Part shown: one piece after another, positions 1-9,740 of the stretch
Layout of the letters: each line of letters opens with the position of its first letter
Position numbering within the stretch: position 1 is the stretch's first letter
Assembly (NCBI RefSeq): GCF_030268205.1
Contig: NZ_BSQF01000001.1
Span: forward strand, 602,649-666,648
Origin: Allomuricauda sp. NBRC 101325
Lineage (GTDB): Bacteria > Bacteroidota > Bacteroidia > Flavobacteriales > Flavobacteriaceae
Length of the DNA stretch: 64,000 nucleotides
Reading direction: 5' to 3'
Made by a program: the position numbers and the translations under genes
Notes under the pieces: generated by a model
What the model was told of the DNA's origin: nothing
What the model saw: only the letters and a program-made list of their open reading frames with translations
The model's database searches: none

Positions 1-276
1 CTTTTCAGAAAACGCAAATTGGCTATCAAGGCTTTGCCTAACTTGCTTCCAGATTTTATTACGGTAAATATCTCCAAACTTAGAATTGGTGGAACTATTG
101 CTGTTGAAACTATTCTAAATGATGACTACACTATTCTTCACCCAGAAAGTACTGCTATTGTTCAGGTGAAAGCTTCTAGAACTTCCGTCGCTGGTGCAGA
201 TGACGAAGAAGAAGATGAAGAAGCAGAAGGTGTTGCAGCTGAAGCCGGAGCAGAAGCTTCTGAAGCAGCGGAATAG
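1..276 (+). CDS. rplY: 50S ribosomal protein L25 (CTC family), C-terminal part
   Basis: The reading frame is open from the first base, so the gene starts before the window. The visible 90 or so residues match the C-terminal beta domain of the long (CTC-type) L25, which binds 5S rRNA in the large subunit: the segment around 'KLRIGGTIAVETI' and 'DYTILHPESTAIVQV' is typical. The protein ends in a strongly acidic Glu/Ala-rich tail, usual for Bacteroidota L25. It is followed by a hairpin terminator and then pth, a pairing common in bacteria (L25 upstream of pth). The TTG at base 19 is an internal codon, not a start. Confidence 0.93.
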   Translation, partial: LFRKRKLAIKALPNLLPDFITVNISKLRIGGTIAVETILNDDYTILHPESTAIVQVKASRTSVAGADDEEEDEEAEGVAAEAGAEASEAAE

Positions 277-292
277 CCGAAAGCTCAAGTAT

Positions 293-344
293 AAAAGCAT
301 CCCTATTTTTACTGCGGTGAAAATTTGGGATGCTTTTGTATTTT
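293..344 (+). terminator. Rho-independent terminator after L25 gene
   Basis: An 11-bp perfect stem (AAAAGCATCCC at 293-303 with GGGATGCTTTT at 327-337) is followed by a T-rich tail. The loop is long (23 nt). It separates the L25 gene from pth. Confidence 0.75.
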
Positions 345-364
345 TAGGAAAACTCAAAGACTAA

Positions 365-994
365 ATGCTCCCTATTTTTAAAAACCTTTTTGGCAAACCA
401 AAACAACTACTAGAAGAAACAGATCCCATGAAAAAATTTTTAATCGTTGGCCTTGGCAATATCGGTTCCGATTACGACGAAACCAGACATAACATTGGGT
501 TCAAAGTATTGGATTTTCTGGCCGAAAAGGAAAGTTTTGTTTTTGAAAGTGCCAAACTTGGAGCTGTGGCCACCTTTAAACACAAAGGAAAAAGTGTGGT
601 TTGCCTAAAACCATCCACCTACATGAATTTAAGCGGAAAAGCGGTAAAGTACTGGATGGAAAAGGAAAATATCGGGTTGGACAATGTATTGATCATTACG
701 GATGACATTAATCTACCCTTTGGCACCTTACGCGTTAAAACCAAAGGCAGCGATGGCGGACATAATGGATTAAAGGATATTCAGAATACCCTTCAAACTG
801 CCCAATACAACCGTTTTCGGTTTGGTGTTGGTTCAGATTTTGGCCAGGGCAAACAAGTTGATTATGTTTTGGGCAAATGGGGTGAAGAAGAACAAAAAAC
901 CATGCCTGAACGTTTGGAGAAATCCACAGAACTCATCCGTTCGTTCATTTTTGCCGGTGTAAAGAACACCATGAACCAATTCAACGGCAAATAA
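365..994 (+). CDS. pth: Peptidyl-tRNA hydrolase
   Basis: Releases tRNA from peptidyl-tRNA that drops off stalled ribosomes, in the cytoplasm. The sequence shows the family N-terminus 'KFLIVGLGNIG', the catalytic His in 'ETRHNIGF', 'CLKPSTYMNLSG', and the conserved 'DDINLPFG' and 'GGHNGLKDI' blocks. Length is 209 aa from the ATG at 365; an internal ATG at 428 would give 188 aa, closer to the E. coli protein, but an N-terminal extension reading 'DPMKKFLIVGLG' is, from memory, common in flavobacterial homologues, so the longer start is kept. It follows the L25 terminator and ends one base before a convergent lipoprotein gene. Confidence 0.95.
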   Translation: MLPIFKNLFGKPKQLLEETDPMKKFLIVGLGNIGSDYDETRHNIGFKVLDFLAEKESFVFESAKLGAVATFKHKGKSVVCLKPSTYMNLSGKAVKYWMEKENIGLDNVLIITDDINLPFGTLRVKTKGSDGGHNGLKDIQNTLQTAQYNRFRFGVGSDFGQGKQVDYVLGKWGEEEQKTMPERLEKSTELIRSFIFAGVKNTMNQFNGK

Positions 995-995
995 T

Positions 996-1679
996 TTAGA
1001 ACACTTTAAAATCGAACACCCCAGAGTCGGAGGCATTGCCCTCCAAATCCGTGGTAACGATCTTCCAATAATACACCACGCCAGAGGTAACACCCACGGA
1101 CATTTGCATGGTTGATGCATCAATTGTACCCAGTGAAGTAGTTGGCGGATTGGTTTCGGAGAAAAAGACCTCGAAGGTATCAATATCATTATCGACATCG
1201 GCACCGGCCCATTCCAAGGTCACTTCATTGGCGATATCCATGATTACCGTTTCCCCAGACTCAGGAGATACAAGCTGTGCAGGAAAAGGTGCATAGGTGG
1301 TCTCGGAACCAGCATTGTAAAATAACCATGTCTCGCTCACAGCAGTTTCATCAGAATCTGAATTTATAGAGGTCACCGTCCATGCAAATGGCGAACCCTT
1401 TGCAATGGAAAGACTGGCAGAAGTTGCGGTCGTTGTTAAATTATGGGGCACATTGGTTTCCAAATTGACCACATTCAGTGCATAGCGTTCTGCATGATTG
1501 GCAGCACTCCAAACAAATGTCACTTGACTTAAGGTCTCACTTAGGCTTGTTCCAGTAATACATTCAGAATTTTCCTCGGGAAAAATCAATGAAGTAGCTT
1601 CTGGAGACGGTGGTGCATCATTCCCTCCACAAGAAATCAATAAAGCCAATAGCAATACACCTATAAAGTTCCGCATCAT
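996..1679 (-). CDS. Small lipoprotein with fibronectin III-like repeats
   Basis: 227 aa. Begins with a lipoprotein signal, with the lipobox ending in 'LLISC' at about Cys17, so it is likely anchored in the outer or inner membrane. The rest looks like two fibronectin type III-like beta domains ('FVWSAANHAERYALNV', 'VTLEWAGADVDNDIDTFEV'). Its start overlaps the stop of the upstream metalloprotease gene by 4 bp (ATGA), implying translational coupling and a shared role at the cell surface. The similar 'Y-V/EIATDLGF'-type fibronectin module also occurs in the protease. No enzymatic motif is visible; function unknown. Confidence 0.8.
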   Translation of the reverse strand: MMRNFIGVLLLALLISCGGNDAPPSPEATSLIFPEENSECITGTSLSETLSQVTFVWSAANHAERYALNVVNLETNVPHNLTTTATSASLSIAKGSPFAWTVTSINSDSDETAVSETWLFYNAGSETTYAPFPAQLVSPESGETVIMDIANEVTLEWAGADVDNDIDTFEVFFSETNPPTTSLGTIDASTMQMSVGVTSGVVYYWKIVTTDLEGNASDSGVFDFKVF

Positions 1680-4600
1680 TTCTTAATGAATTTAAACGTT
1701 TCCCTTGCCCCTTCTTTATCTATCCGCATATAATAGATGCCCTTGGTCAATCCAGATAAATCCATTTCTAGATCGTCGCCATTGGATGTTCTATTTTCGG
1801 ATCTTACCAATCTTCCATTTAATGTAAAAACTTCGATGCCCACATGGCCTATATATCCTCCCAAATAAACTTGAGTTACATTGATTACCGGATTTGGACT
1901 TATGACCGGCCTGGACGAATAAAACAAGGTTTTCTCCACTACTCCTTGACAAGGAATATTGGAATATACGCGAAGTGTATTTACCCCTTCCTTTAAGGTT
2001 AATGTCAAATTTGAGCTTTCTGTCTGAGTCACCACACCATTCAATTCCACATTATAAAGTGATGCACCGATCATATCCAAATTCACTAGACCGGCATCCA
2101 ATATTGCGGTAACATCCAAAACATCAGGCTGTGTGATAATGGCCGTAAAACAGACTTCTTCGTAGGAGATGGCTCCATTGGTCCCGGTAATACAAACCGT
2201 ATATTCCCCTGCGTTCAAATTGCCGATAACATAAGTATCCGTGAAATTTGAAGCGGTTGACGCATCTCCATTCAAAATTGCCGTATAGGTTATCGCTGTA
2301 TCGAACGGGGTAATCGTAATGGAACCATTATTGCTTGTCCTGCAGGTTTCACTTTCAATTTCCATCTCGAAATTATCCGACGCAAAGCGATAAATGGCAC
2401 AACCATTTGTATCCACTTCAACGCCTTTTGGAGTTCCCAAACATAGATCATCGCCATCGTCAAAAACACCGTCTTCGTCTTCATCTGGCCTATAATTGCC
2501 TTCGACACAAATTTCCAAGGAAAAACCGACCAGGGCACCACCATCACTGGCTGCCGTATCTTCAATTTGCAAAATCCATTCCCCTAAAATAGATTCGCCC
2601 TTTAATGAGGCCAAGGATCCCAATGGACTCACAATACCCGAAATTGCGGGATTATCAGAACAGGTCAACGGATCACCTTCATCATCAAATACAGCATTGA
2701 TGTTGTTCAAACTACCACAAGTATTTGAAATTAGGGTTACCTCCGTACCTTGTGGTGAGATTAAAGTAATAATCAAGTCTTCAAGGTAGGTATGGTCCAA
2801 TTCCAAACTCACATTCACATCTGAAATAGGCAAATCTTCCAAAAAGAAAACTGAAGTGGAAACTGTAGGTGTTCCTGTTGAAGATATGGTAAGCGGCAAA
2901 TCCCCGGGCTCCATACTTTTGCAAGCTATTTGGGTGGTTGTAAAGCTGAATGGAGCACTAAAGGTTCCCGTTCCACAACCATTATTGGGCCTAACCCTCC
3001 AATAGTATTCAATTTGTGCATCCAATCCCGTGATTTTGTAGGTGGTAAATGGGATACTTGCCGATTCCACAATATTGGTAAAACCCAAATCTGTGGCAAT
3101 TTCCACATCGTAAACCGTATACAGCGGGTTTGCTTCCCAACTCAGTTCCGCATCCAAAGAAACTCCCCCTTCGGTATTGGCTGGCGACACTAAATCTACA
3201 TCCGTAAAACTTCCATCTTGAACCAAAAGGGTCAAATCCACGCTCTTTGTTACTGAAGCTGAGGTTGCGGTAACCGTAATATCATAAATACCAGGGGTAA
3301 CCGCGTTGGTATTTGATAAGGTAAAATCTATCGCGGTGTCATTGTCAGTTGCATTTGTGGGCGAGAATGTAGCGGTTAGTCCAGCTGGTAGTGTAGCTGA
3401 AAAAGTTGCATTTTCATTGAAACCAGCATAGGTTTCATATACAAACGGAATCAGTAAATCGTTAGGCTGGCAAACTTCGTAAGTGAGTGCATCAAAATGT
3501 AGTACCACTTCCGATTCTTCGATTGTAAAATTGGCACTGTTCACCGCGAAGAAAATATTATCACTGGCTTTTACCATAAATCGACCGCTCACGGTTGCAT
3601 CTCCAGGTAACAAAACCTCTTGCGAACCATCATTGGGCGTGTTTTCGAGAAGCGTAATCGGGAAGGTCAATCCTCCATCCAAAGAAAGGAATATATCAAC
3701 GGTTTCGGCATGAATGGGAGCCACATTTGTACTGGCCACATCCCAAGTAATTTCTTGAACGGTACCTCCTTGATAAACCACTATTCCACTTTGGGAAGTA
3801 ACCGAAAACGGGCCGGCCGCCTTTATCACGTTCACATTTAACACATCGGATATAACCTGTCCTCCACCAATGGCATTGTCACGAACCGTAAAAGCAAAAT
3901 TTAGGTTCCTTTCCACTTCCGAAACGGTTTCCCATGCATCACCTATAGAAGGATCGGTTTGGGTAAGATTGCCCAATGCCACTTCAGATAACTTCGGAAA
4001 ATAACGAACAGGGTCGGTTGTGGGCGGTAACGATCTAAAATTAGCACCGCTTGGATTTGTTGGCCCAAAGGTTGCGTTGGTCACCAATCCATCATCAATT
4101 TGTTCCCAAGTATAGGTAAGCACATCCCCTAGATCAGGATCAGATGCAATTCCTTCCAACATAAAAGCGGTTCCTTTTGGAATAATGTAGTCATCAACAG
4201 GTGTCAAAACTGGAGGTGCATTCGTCAAAGCTGTGGTTTCCGCACATGAGGTGGTGGCCAAATATTCCGAAATCTGCAAAATGCTGTAAAAATGAAAATA
4301 ATCATCGCCGCTACTGGCCACATTATTGGCCCCGACAATACCCGCATAACCCATAATGGTACTTCCACTTGCCGGTTCGGCTTGTACGCCCGTACCTTCT
4401 GACTCAAAAGACCAAGTGTGGTTGGCCCCAAACTGATGCCCTATTTCGTGTGCCACATAATCCAAATCGAATACATCGCCCTGCGGATTAAATGCTGCTG
4501 AAAACCCACTTCCTTTACTATTGTCCACACAAACAGCTCCAATAAAACCTGCATTACCATTATCCTGACCTTGTGCCACTTTGTGAAACAAATGCCCTAC

Positions 4601-5464
4601 ATCATAGTTCGCCTCTCCAATAATGGAGGTTATGGTTGATTGCACCTGCGCGTTTAAACTATCGTCATAAGGGTCAAGCTCGGGATCCGTAAAAACTATC
4701 AAATCGTTATTGGCAATAAGTTCCAATGTTACACCCAAATCGGTTTCGAAAACTTCGTTCACTCGGGTAATGGTGGCATTGATACCAGCCAAGGCATCTT
4801 CCACGGTTCCCCCTAGTTCTTGGGTATATTCCCCAGTGGCCGAAATGGCTATACGATATTTACGCAAGAGTTGGTCATCCACCAAAGGGGTTATCGTTTT
4901 GGCAGTTGTATTGGATTTATTCAAAGTTCCAAACAGGTCCTTACTGGTCTCGCAAATAAAATTGATATCGTCGTTAAGTCCTGCATCATTTTCATAGACC
5001 ACATAAACATTATCCTTATTCAAAACAGGCTCCATAAAAACTTGTTTCTGACTGGTCAAATCTACCACCATACTTTGCAAGCCCTTGTGCGAACTGCTCA
5101 ATTTTACCCGAAGCTGTCCATTTGCACTGGTACCGGTGTAGGATTTGATATTTGGATATTTTTTGGCCAAATCTGGGTGAAGCACCGAGGTTTCCACGAG
5201 TTGAAAAGGCACTATTTCACCATTGACATCAGGCAGATAAATGGTTTTGGCTTGTCCTTTTAAAGCTGAAGAAGATGCTAACTGCGATTTGAAGCTGGCC
5301 TTGTCCAGTTCCAGCACCTTTTTGGCAACCTGCACATCTCTTAGCGATGCACTTTTTAACCCTGATTCTTGAGGCACGGTTTTCCAATAAACCTGTTGAC
5401 TATAAATACAAAAGCTGGTAAAAAAAATTGCTATTGATAAAACAAGATGTAATTTAGCTTTCAT
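1676..5464 (-). CDS. Secreted reprolysin-like zinc metalloprotease with T9SS sorting domain
   Basis: About 1262 aa. N-terminal signal peptide ('LHLVLSIAIFFTSFCIYSQ'), a propeptide-like region, then an M12B/reprolysin-type catalytic domain with the zinc motif HEIGHQFGANH (H at about residue 339). Further on come cadherin/Ig-like beta domains, a fibronectin III-like module, a proprotein-convertase P-type domain (about 850-960: 'LELDHTYLEDLIITLISPQG'), and a C-terminal type IX secretion sorting domain ('VISPNPV', 'IEVFTLNGRLV', 'GIYYMRI', 'FKFIKK'). It is probably exported through the T9SS and degrades extracellular protein. ATG 5464 is chosen over ATG 5479 because it gives a cleaner signal peptide and because a TACATTTG promoter element lies at 5490-5497. 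Coupled to the downstream lipoprotein gene. Confidence 0.92.
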   Translation of the reverse strand: MKAKLHLVLSIAIFFTSFCIYSQQVYWKTVPQESGLKSASLRDVQVAKKVLELDKASFKSQLASSSALKGQAKTIYLPDVNGEIVPFQLVETSVLHPDLAKKYPNIKSYTGTSANGQLRVKLSSSHKGLQSMVVDLTSQKQVFMEPVLNKDNVYVVYENDAGLNDDINFICETSKDLFGTLNKSNTTAKTITPLVDDQLLRKYRIAISATGEYTQELGGTVEDALAGINATITRVNEVFETDLGVTLELIANNDLIVFTDPELDPYDDSLNAQVQSTITSIIGEANYDVGHLFHKVAQGQDNGNAGFIGAVCVDNSKGSGFSAAFNPQGDVFDLDYVAHEIGHQFGANHTWSFESEGTGVQAEPASGSTIMGYAGIVGANNVASSGDDYFHFYSILQISEYLATTSCAETTALTNAPPVLTPVDDYIIPKGTAFMLEGIASDPDLGDVLTYTWEQIDDGLVTNATFGPTNPSGANFRSLPPTTDPVRYFPKLSEVALGNLTQTDPSIGDAWETVSEVERNLNFAFTVRDNAIGGGQVISDVLNVNVIKAAGPFSVTSQSGIVVYQGGTVQEITWDVASTNVAPIHAETVDIFLSLDGGLTFPITLLENTPNDGSQEVLLPGDATVSGRFMVKASDNIFFAVNSANFTIEESEVVLHFDALTYEVCQPNDLLIPFVYETYAGFNENATFSATLPAGLTATFSPTNATDNDTAIDFTLSNTNAVTPGIYDITVTATSASVTKSVDLTLLVQDGSFTDVDLVSPANTEGGVSLDAELSWEANPLYTVYDVEIATDLGFTNIVESASIPFTTYKITGLDAQIEYYWRVRPNNGCGTGTFSAPFSFTTTQIACKSMEPGDLPLTISSTGTPTVSTSVFFLEDLPISDVNVSLELDHTYLEDLIITLISPQGTEVTLISNTCGSLNNINAVFDDEGDPLTCSDNPAISGIVSPLGSLASLKGESILGEWILQIEDTAASDGGALVGFSLEICVEGNYRPDEDEDGVFDDGDDLCLGTPKGVEVDTNGCAIYRFASDNFEMEIESETCRTSNNGSITITPFDTAITYTAILNGDASTASNFTDTYVIGNLNAGEYTVCITGTNGAISYEEVCFTAIITQPDVLDVTAILDAGLVNLDMIGASLYNVELNGVVTQTESSNLTLTLKEGVNTLRVYSNIPCQGVVEKTLFYSSRPVISPNPVINVTQVYLGGYIGHVGIEVFTLNGRLVRSENRTSNGDDLEMDLSGLTKGIYYMRIDKEGARETFKFIKK

Positions 5465-5489
5465 ACAAAGTTTAGGCATAGTACAAATT

Positions 5490-5497
5490 CAAATGTA
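5490..5497 (-). promoter_or_regulatory. Candidate -7 element for the metalloprotease gene
   Basis: Reads TACATTTG on the minus strand, a perfect match to the Bacteroidota -7 consensus TAnnTTTG, 26 nt upstream of the chosen ATG. No good -33 TTG was seen at the expected distance. Confidence 0.45.
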
Positions 5498-5520
5498 AGC
5501 CTTTTTTATTTCTTGAACCT

Positions 5521-6450
5521 TTGGAAACAATCCAGAACATTTCTCAATATAAAGATTTTAACCATCACACGGTCATCACTATTGGCACCTTCGATGGGGT
5601 GCATTTGGGACACCGTAAAATATTGGAACGTCTCATAAATAGTGCCAAAAAAAGTGGACTTAAATCTACAGTACTTACTTTTTTCCCACATCCACGAATG
5701 GTGCTTCAAAAAGATGTGGACATTAAACTCTTGAACACCATTGAGGAGAAAAAACAGATTTTGGAAACCTTGGGACTCGATTATTTGATCATTCACCCTT
5801 TCACCAAAGATTTTTCCAGACTCTCGGCAACCGATTTTGTTCGTGATTTATTAGTAAACGGTCTCAAGGCCAAAAAAATCATCATTGGGTACGACCACCG
5901 CTTTGGAAGAAATAGAAATGCCAATATCCAGGATTTGATTGCCTTTGGAAATACATTTGATTTTGAAGTGGAAGAAATTCCGGCACAGGAAATCGATGAT
6001 GTTTCCGTAAGCTCCACTAAAATCCGAAATGCACTTTTGGAAGGTGATATAGAAACGGCCAACAATTATTTAAGCTACGCCTATACCCTATCCGGAACCA
6101 TAAAAAAAGGGAAAGGTTTGGGCAAAGAGTTTGGTTTTCCCACGGCCAATCTCCATATTCCAGAAGCCTATAAACTCATACCAAAAACTGGTGCCTATGT
6201 GGTTCAAAGTATTATTGATGGCAGAACCTATTTTGGCATGATGAATATCGGTTATAATCCCACGGTCGACGGAACCGAAAAAAGCATAGAGGTCAATTTC
6301 TTTGATTTTGAAGGCGACCTGTATGATAAAAACCTCCAGGTAGAAATCCTTCACCGCATTCGTGATGAACACAAATTCAACTCCATCGAAGAATTGAAGG
6401 AGCAGCTAAAAAAAGATAAGGCTTTTTCGTTGGAGCGAATTTCCAAGTAA
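5521..6450 (+). CDS. ribF: Bifunctional riboflavin kinase / FAD synthetase
   Basis: 309 aa. Converts riboflavin to FMN and FMN to FAD. N-terminal nucleotidyltransferase domain carries 'GTFDGVHLGH' and 'VSSTKIR'; C-terminal flavokinase domain carries 'GKGLGKEFGFPTANL' and the 'GMMNIGYNPTV' block. The start is the TTG at 5521; no in-frame ATG or GTG lies between the upstream in-frame stop and the conserved GTFDG motif. The gene is divergent from the metalloprotease with only about 56 bp between starts. Followed after 143 bp by serS, which has its own promoter. Confidence 0.95.
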   Translation: METIQNISQYKDFNHHTVITIGTFDGVHLGHRKILERLINSAKKSGLKSTVLTFFPHPRMVLQKDVDIKLLNTIEEKKQILETLGLDYLIIHPFTKDFSRLSATDFVRDLLVNGLKAKKIIIGYDHRFGRNRNANIQDLIAFGNTFDFEVEEIPAQEIDDVSVSSTKIRNALLEGDIETANNYLSYAYTLSGTIKKGKGLGKEFGFPTANLHIPEAYKLIPKTGAYVVQSIIDGRTYFGMMNIGYNPTVDGTEKSIEVNFFDFEGDLYDKNLQVEILHRIRDEHKFNSIEELKEQLKKDKAFSLERISK

Positions 6451-6545
6451 AATAGCTATGACTTTCTTTTTAAGGGAACTGACCTTACCTATTTGGTAAC
6501 GTTTGGAATATTTAAGGGATTCTGCCCTCCCCGAACGAATAATTG

Positions 6546-6576
6546 TTGGGCACTTCTTCAGATTCAATTAAATTTG
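6546..6576 (+). promoter_or_regulatory. serS promoter (TTG-N20-TAAATTTG)
   Basis: TTG at 6546-6548, 20-nt spacer, then TAAATTTG at 6569-6576, a full match to the Bacteroidota promoter pattern. Transcription would begin near 6582, which rules out the TTG at 6543 as a start and supports the ATG at 6594. Confidence 0.7.
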
Positions 6577-6593
6577 CGGCACAAAACAGGGCT

Positions 6594-7865
6594 ATGCTTC
6601 AATTACATACCATTCGAGAAAATACCGAAAGTATAATTACCGCTTTACAAAAGCGTAACATCGATGCTGAACCAATGCTATCCAAGGTTTTGGATTTGGA
6701 TGAAAAAAGACGTTCCATCCAAACCGAATTGGACAGCACTTTAGCAGAATCGAACAAACTTTCCAAAGAAATTGGTATTCTTTTTAAATCAGGAAAAGCA
6801 CAGGAAGCCAACGAATTGAAAGAAAAAACCGCTGGTTTAAAAGAGACCTCCAAGCAACTTGGAGATGAATTAAACGAAGTGGCTGCTGCTTTACAGGATG
6901 CCCTGTACCTTATCCCGAACATTCCGCACGAATCCGTTCCAGCCGGAAATACAGATGAGGACAACGAAGAGATTTACAACGAAGGAGAAGTGCCAACTCT
7001 TTTTGAAGGTGCCTTGCCCCACTGGGAATTGGCCAAAAAATACGACATCATCGACTTTGAACTGGGGGTAAAAATCACTGGAGCAGGGTTTCCTGTCTAC
7101 AAAGGCAAAGGTGCAAGATTGCAACGTGCCTTGATATCCTATTTCTTGGACAAAAACACCCAAGCTGGCTATACCGAAATGCAAGTACCACACATGGTAA
7201 ACGAAGCATCAGGCTACGGAACCGGTCAGTTACCCGACAAAGAAGGGCAAATGTACCATGTACAGGCAGATGATTTGTACCTTATCCCAACGGCCGAGGT
7301 TCCTGTGACCAATTTGCACCGAGGCGATATTTTGGCTGAAAGCGATTTACCCATAAAATATACGGGCTACACCCCTTGTTTTAGACGTGAAGCTGGAAGT
7401 TACGGCGCCCATGTTCGTGGTCTCAACCGTCTGCACCAATTCGATAAAGTGGAAATTGTTCGAGTGGAGCACCCAACCAATTCATACCAAGCCTTGGATG
7501 AAATGGTGGAGCATGTAAAAAACATCCTTCGTGAATTAAAATTGCCTTATCGTATTCTTCGCCTATGCGGTGGGGATTTAGGATTTACTTCTGCCCTTAC
7601 CTACGATTTTGAGGTGTTTTCAACCGCGCAGGACCGTTGGCTGGAAATCAGTTCCGTATCCAACTTTGAAACCTTTCAGGCCAACCGCCTAAAATTGCGT
7701 TACAAGGATGAAAACGGGAAAACCCAATTGGCCCACACTTTGAACGGAAGTTCATTGGCATTGCCAAGGGTGCTTGCCGGTATTTTGGAAAATTACCAGA
7801 CTGAGGACGGTATCAAAATTCCAGAAGTTTTGGTTCCTTACTGCGGATTCGACACCATCAACTAG
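6594..7865 (+). CDS. serS: Seryl-tRNA synthetase
   Basis: 423 aa, the usual length. Charges tRNA-Ser and tRNA-Sec with serine. N-terminal antiparallel coiled-coil arm (about residues 25-100, rich in Lys/Glu/Leu) for tRNA binding, followed by the class II catalytic core: 'TGYTPCFRREAGSYG' (motif 2) and 'NGSSLALPRVLAGILENYQ' (motif 3). An in-frame TTG lies upstream at 6543, but the promoter at 6546-6576 lies downstream of it, so the ATG at 6594 is the start. Monocistronic or at most followed by the TPR gene, which has its own -7 element. Confidence 0.97.
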   Translation: MLQLHTIRENTESIITALQKRNIDAEPMLSKVLDLDEKRRSIQTELDSTLAESNKLSKEIGILFKSGKAQEANELKEKTAGLKETSKQLGDELNEVAAALQDALYLIPNIPHESVPAGNTDEDNEEIYNEGEVPTLFEGALPHWELAKKYDIIDFELGVKITGAGFPVYKGKGARLQRALISYFLDKNTQAGYTEMQVPHMVNEASGYGTGQLPDKEGQMYHVQADDLYLIPTAEVPVTNLHRGDILAESDLPIKYTGYTPCFRREAGSYGAHVRGLNRLHQFDKVEIVRVEHPTNSYQALDEMVEHVKNILRELKLPYRILRLCGGDLGFTSALTYDFEVFSTAQDRWLEISSVSNFETFQANRLKLRYKDENGKTQLAHTLNGSSLALPRVLAGILENYQTEDGIKIPEVLVPYCGFDTIN

Positions 7866-7919
7866 GATATTCATATCGTAATTTGGATTCACTTAACAGA
7901 ATCCCAAGCATTTCTACGT

Positions 7920-7927
7920 TATATTTG
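7920..7927 (+). promoter_or_regulatory. Candidate -7 element for TPR gene
   Basis: TATATTTG, a full match to TAnnTTTG, 16 bp upstream of the TTG start at 7943. No clear -33 element. Confidence 0.4.
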
Positions 7928-7942
7928 AAATAAAACACGCAT

Positions 7943-9730
7943 TTGCGCCATTTTTTATTTCTCATATCGCTCTGCCTACTTTCATTTTCGGCCAAGGCCC
8001 AAGAAGATTTCTTGGCCAAACAATACTTGAATGATGGCGACTACGAAAAGGCTGTTGTGTTCTATGAGAAATTAGCAGTGGCACATCCCCGAAGAACCGA
8101 TTACTCCGAAGGATTGGTAGAATGCTATCAACAATTGGAACGATTTGAGGATGCGGAAAACTTTTTATTGGAAAAAGTGCAGGATGAATATGCTTTCCCC
8201 ACTTTTTATATAGAATTGGGTTATAACTACACCCTTCAAAACCAAGAGGAAAGGGCCTCGGAATTCTATGATAAAGCCGTGGAAAAAATTGATATCAACC
8301 CCAATTTTGGGTACAGTATCGGGTATCGATTCCAAAAATATGCCTTGTTGGATTATGCCATCAAATCCTATACCCGAGCCATGGAGCTCAAGCCCGAATT
8401 GAACTACGATTTTCAATTGGCTCGAATTTATGGGGAACAGGGCGATATTGAAAAAATGTACCAATCCTACCTCAAACTTATTTGGGAGGGAAAAACATCC
8501 CGCTCCAATGTGCTTCGGAATATCGACGATTTTATTTCCGAAGACCCAGCGAACGAAAACAATATCCTTTTAAGGAAAGTATTGCTTACCAATGCTCAGA
8601 AAAACCCAGATATTTTGTGGAACGAGCTTTTGAGTTGGTTGTTTGTGCAGCAAAAACAGTTCAACAGTGCGTTTAGCCAAGAAAAAGCCATTTATAAACG
8701 TGCGGATGGCAACAATGTGGACCGCTTGGAAAGTTTGGGCGAAATTGCATTGGAAGAAAACGATCTTGAAAGTGCCACTGAGATTTTCCAATATATTGTG
8801 GACAACAACGAGGACCCAAGAATCAAGCTGAATGCGCAATTACAGCTCATTGATATTGAATTGGAGCAACCCACGGAAAAATCATTGGAGGCCGTAGAAA
8901 AGCAATTTGAAAAACTGGTGGAAACCTACGGTAACCAAAGCACAACGCTACAATTGCAAATTGCCTACGCCAACTTTCTTACGTTTAAACAGGATAGACC
9001 CGACCCGGCCATTACCATGCTCAAGGAAAGTTTGGAACTGCCCATGGGCAGAATGACCATGGCCTATGTAAAATTGGCCCTTGGCGATATTTTGGTGTAC
9101 GACCAGCGGTTCAATGAAGCACTAATCTTGTTTACACAAGTTCAAAAAAGTTTAAAGAATGATGTGTTGGGTCAAGATGCTCGTTTTAAAGTAGCCCAGA
9201 CCAGCTTTTATAAAGGGGATTTTGATTGGGCATTGACACAATTAAAGGTGCTTCGTGGATCCACTTCACAATTGATCGCCAACGATGCCATGCAATTGAG
9301 TTTATTGATTTCGGACAATTCATTGGAAGATTCGACCCAAACCGCTTTAAAAAAATACGCTAGAGCTGATTTATTGGCCTATCAAAATAAAGATACCGAA
9401 GCCATTGCTGCATTAGAAGATATCTTGGAAAACCACAAAGGGGAAAAAATCGAGGATGAAGCCTTGCTCAAACAAGCTGAACTTTTAGAGGAACAAAAGG
9501 ACTACGAAAGCGCTGAATTCAATTACCTAAAAATAGTTGAGTTTTATTCCGATGGGATTTTGGCCGACGATGCACACTTTGCACTCGGCGAATTGTATCG
9601 CAACGTCCTAAACCAACCCGAAAAGGCTATGACGCATTACGAGAAAATCATCTACAACTATCAAGACAGTTATTATTTTCCCCAGGCACGACTTAATTTT
9701 AGAAGGCTTCGCGGCGACGCCATCAATTAA
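7943..9730 (+). CDS. Secreted/periplasmic tetratricopeptide repeat protein
   Basis: 595 aa. Signal peptide 'MRHFLFLISLCLLSFSAKA' followed by Gln and tandem TPR units over almost the whole length ('YLNDGDYEKAVVFYEKLA', 'ALLDYAIKSYTRAMEL', 'KDYESAEFNYLKIVEFY', and others). TPR arrays mediate protein-protein contacts; no catalytic domain is seen. The start is a TTG, the only start giving the signal peptide. A -7 element lies just upstream. It sits alone between serS and a repeat-bearing spacer. Specific role unknown. Confidence 0.85.
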   Translation: MRHFLFLISLCLLSFSAKAQEDFLAKQYLNDGDYEKAVVFYEKLAVAHPRRTDYSEGLVECYQQLERFEDAENFLLEKVQDEYAFPTFYIELGYNYTLQNQEERASEFYDKAVEKIDINPNFGYSIGYRFQKYALLDYAIKSYTRAMELKPELNYDFQLARIYGEQGDIEKMYQSYLKLIWEGKTSRSNVLRNIDDFISEDPANENNILLRKVLLTNAQKNPDILWNELLSWLFVQQKQFNSAFSQEKAIYKRADGNNVDRLESLGEIALEENDLESATEIFQYIVDNNEDPRIKLNAQLQLIDIELEQPTEKSLEAVEKQFEKLVETYGNQSTTLQLQIAYANFLTFKQDRPDPAITMLKESLELPMGRMTMAYVKLALGDILVYDQRFNEALILFTQVQKSLKNDVLGQDARFKVAQTSFYKGDFDWALTQLKVLRGSTSQLIANDAMQLSLLISDNSLEDSTQTALKKYARADLLAYQNKDTEAIAALEDILENHKGEKIEDEALLKQAELLEEQKDYESAEFNYLKIVEFYSDGILADDAHFALGELYRNVLNQPEKAMTHYEKIIYNYQDSYYFPQARLNFRRLRGDAIN

Positions 9731-9740
9731 TTCTTCCCTT

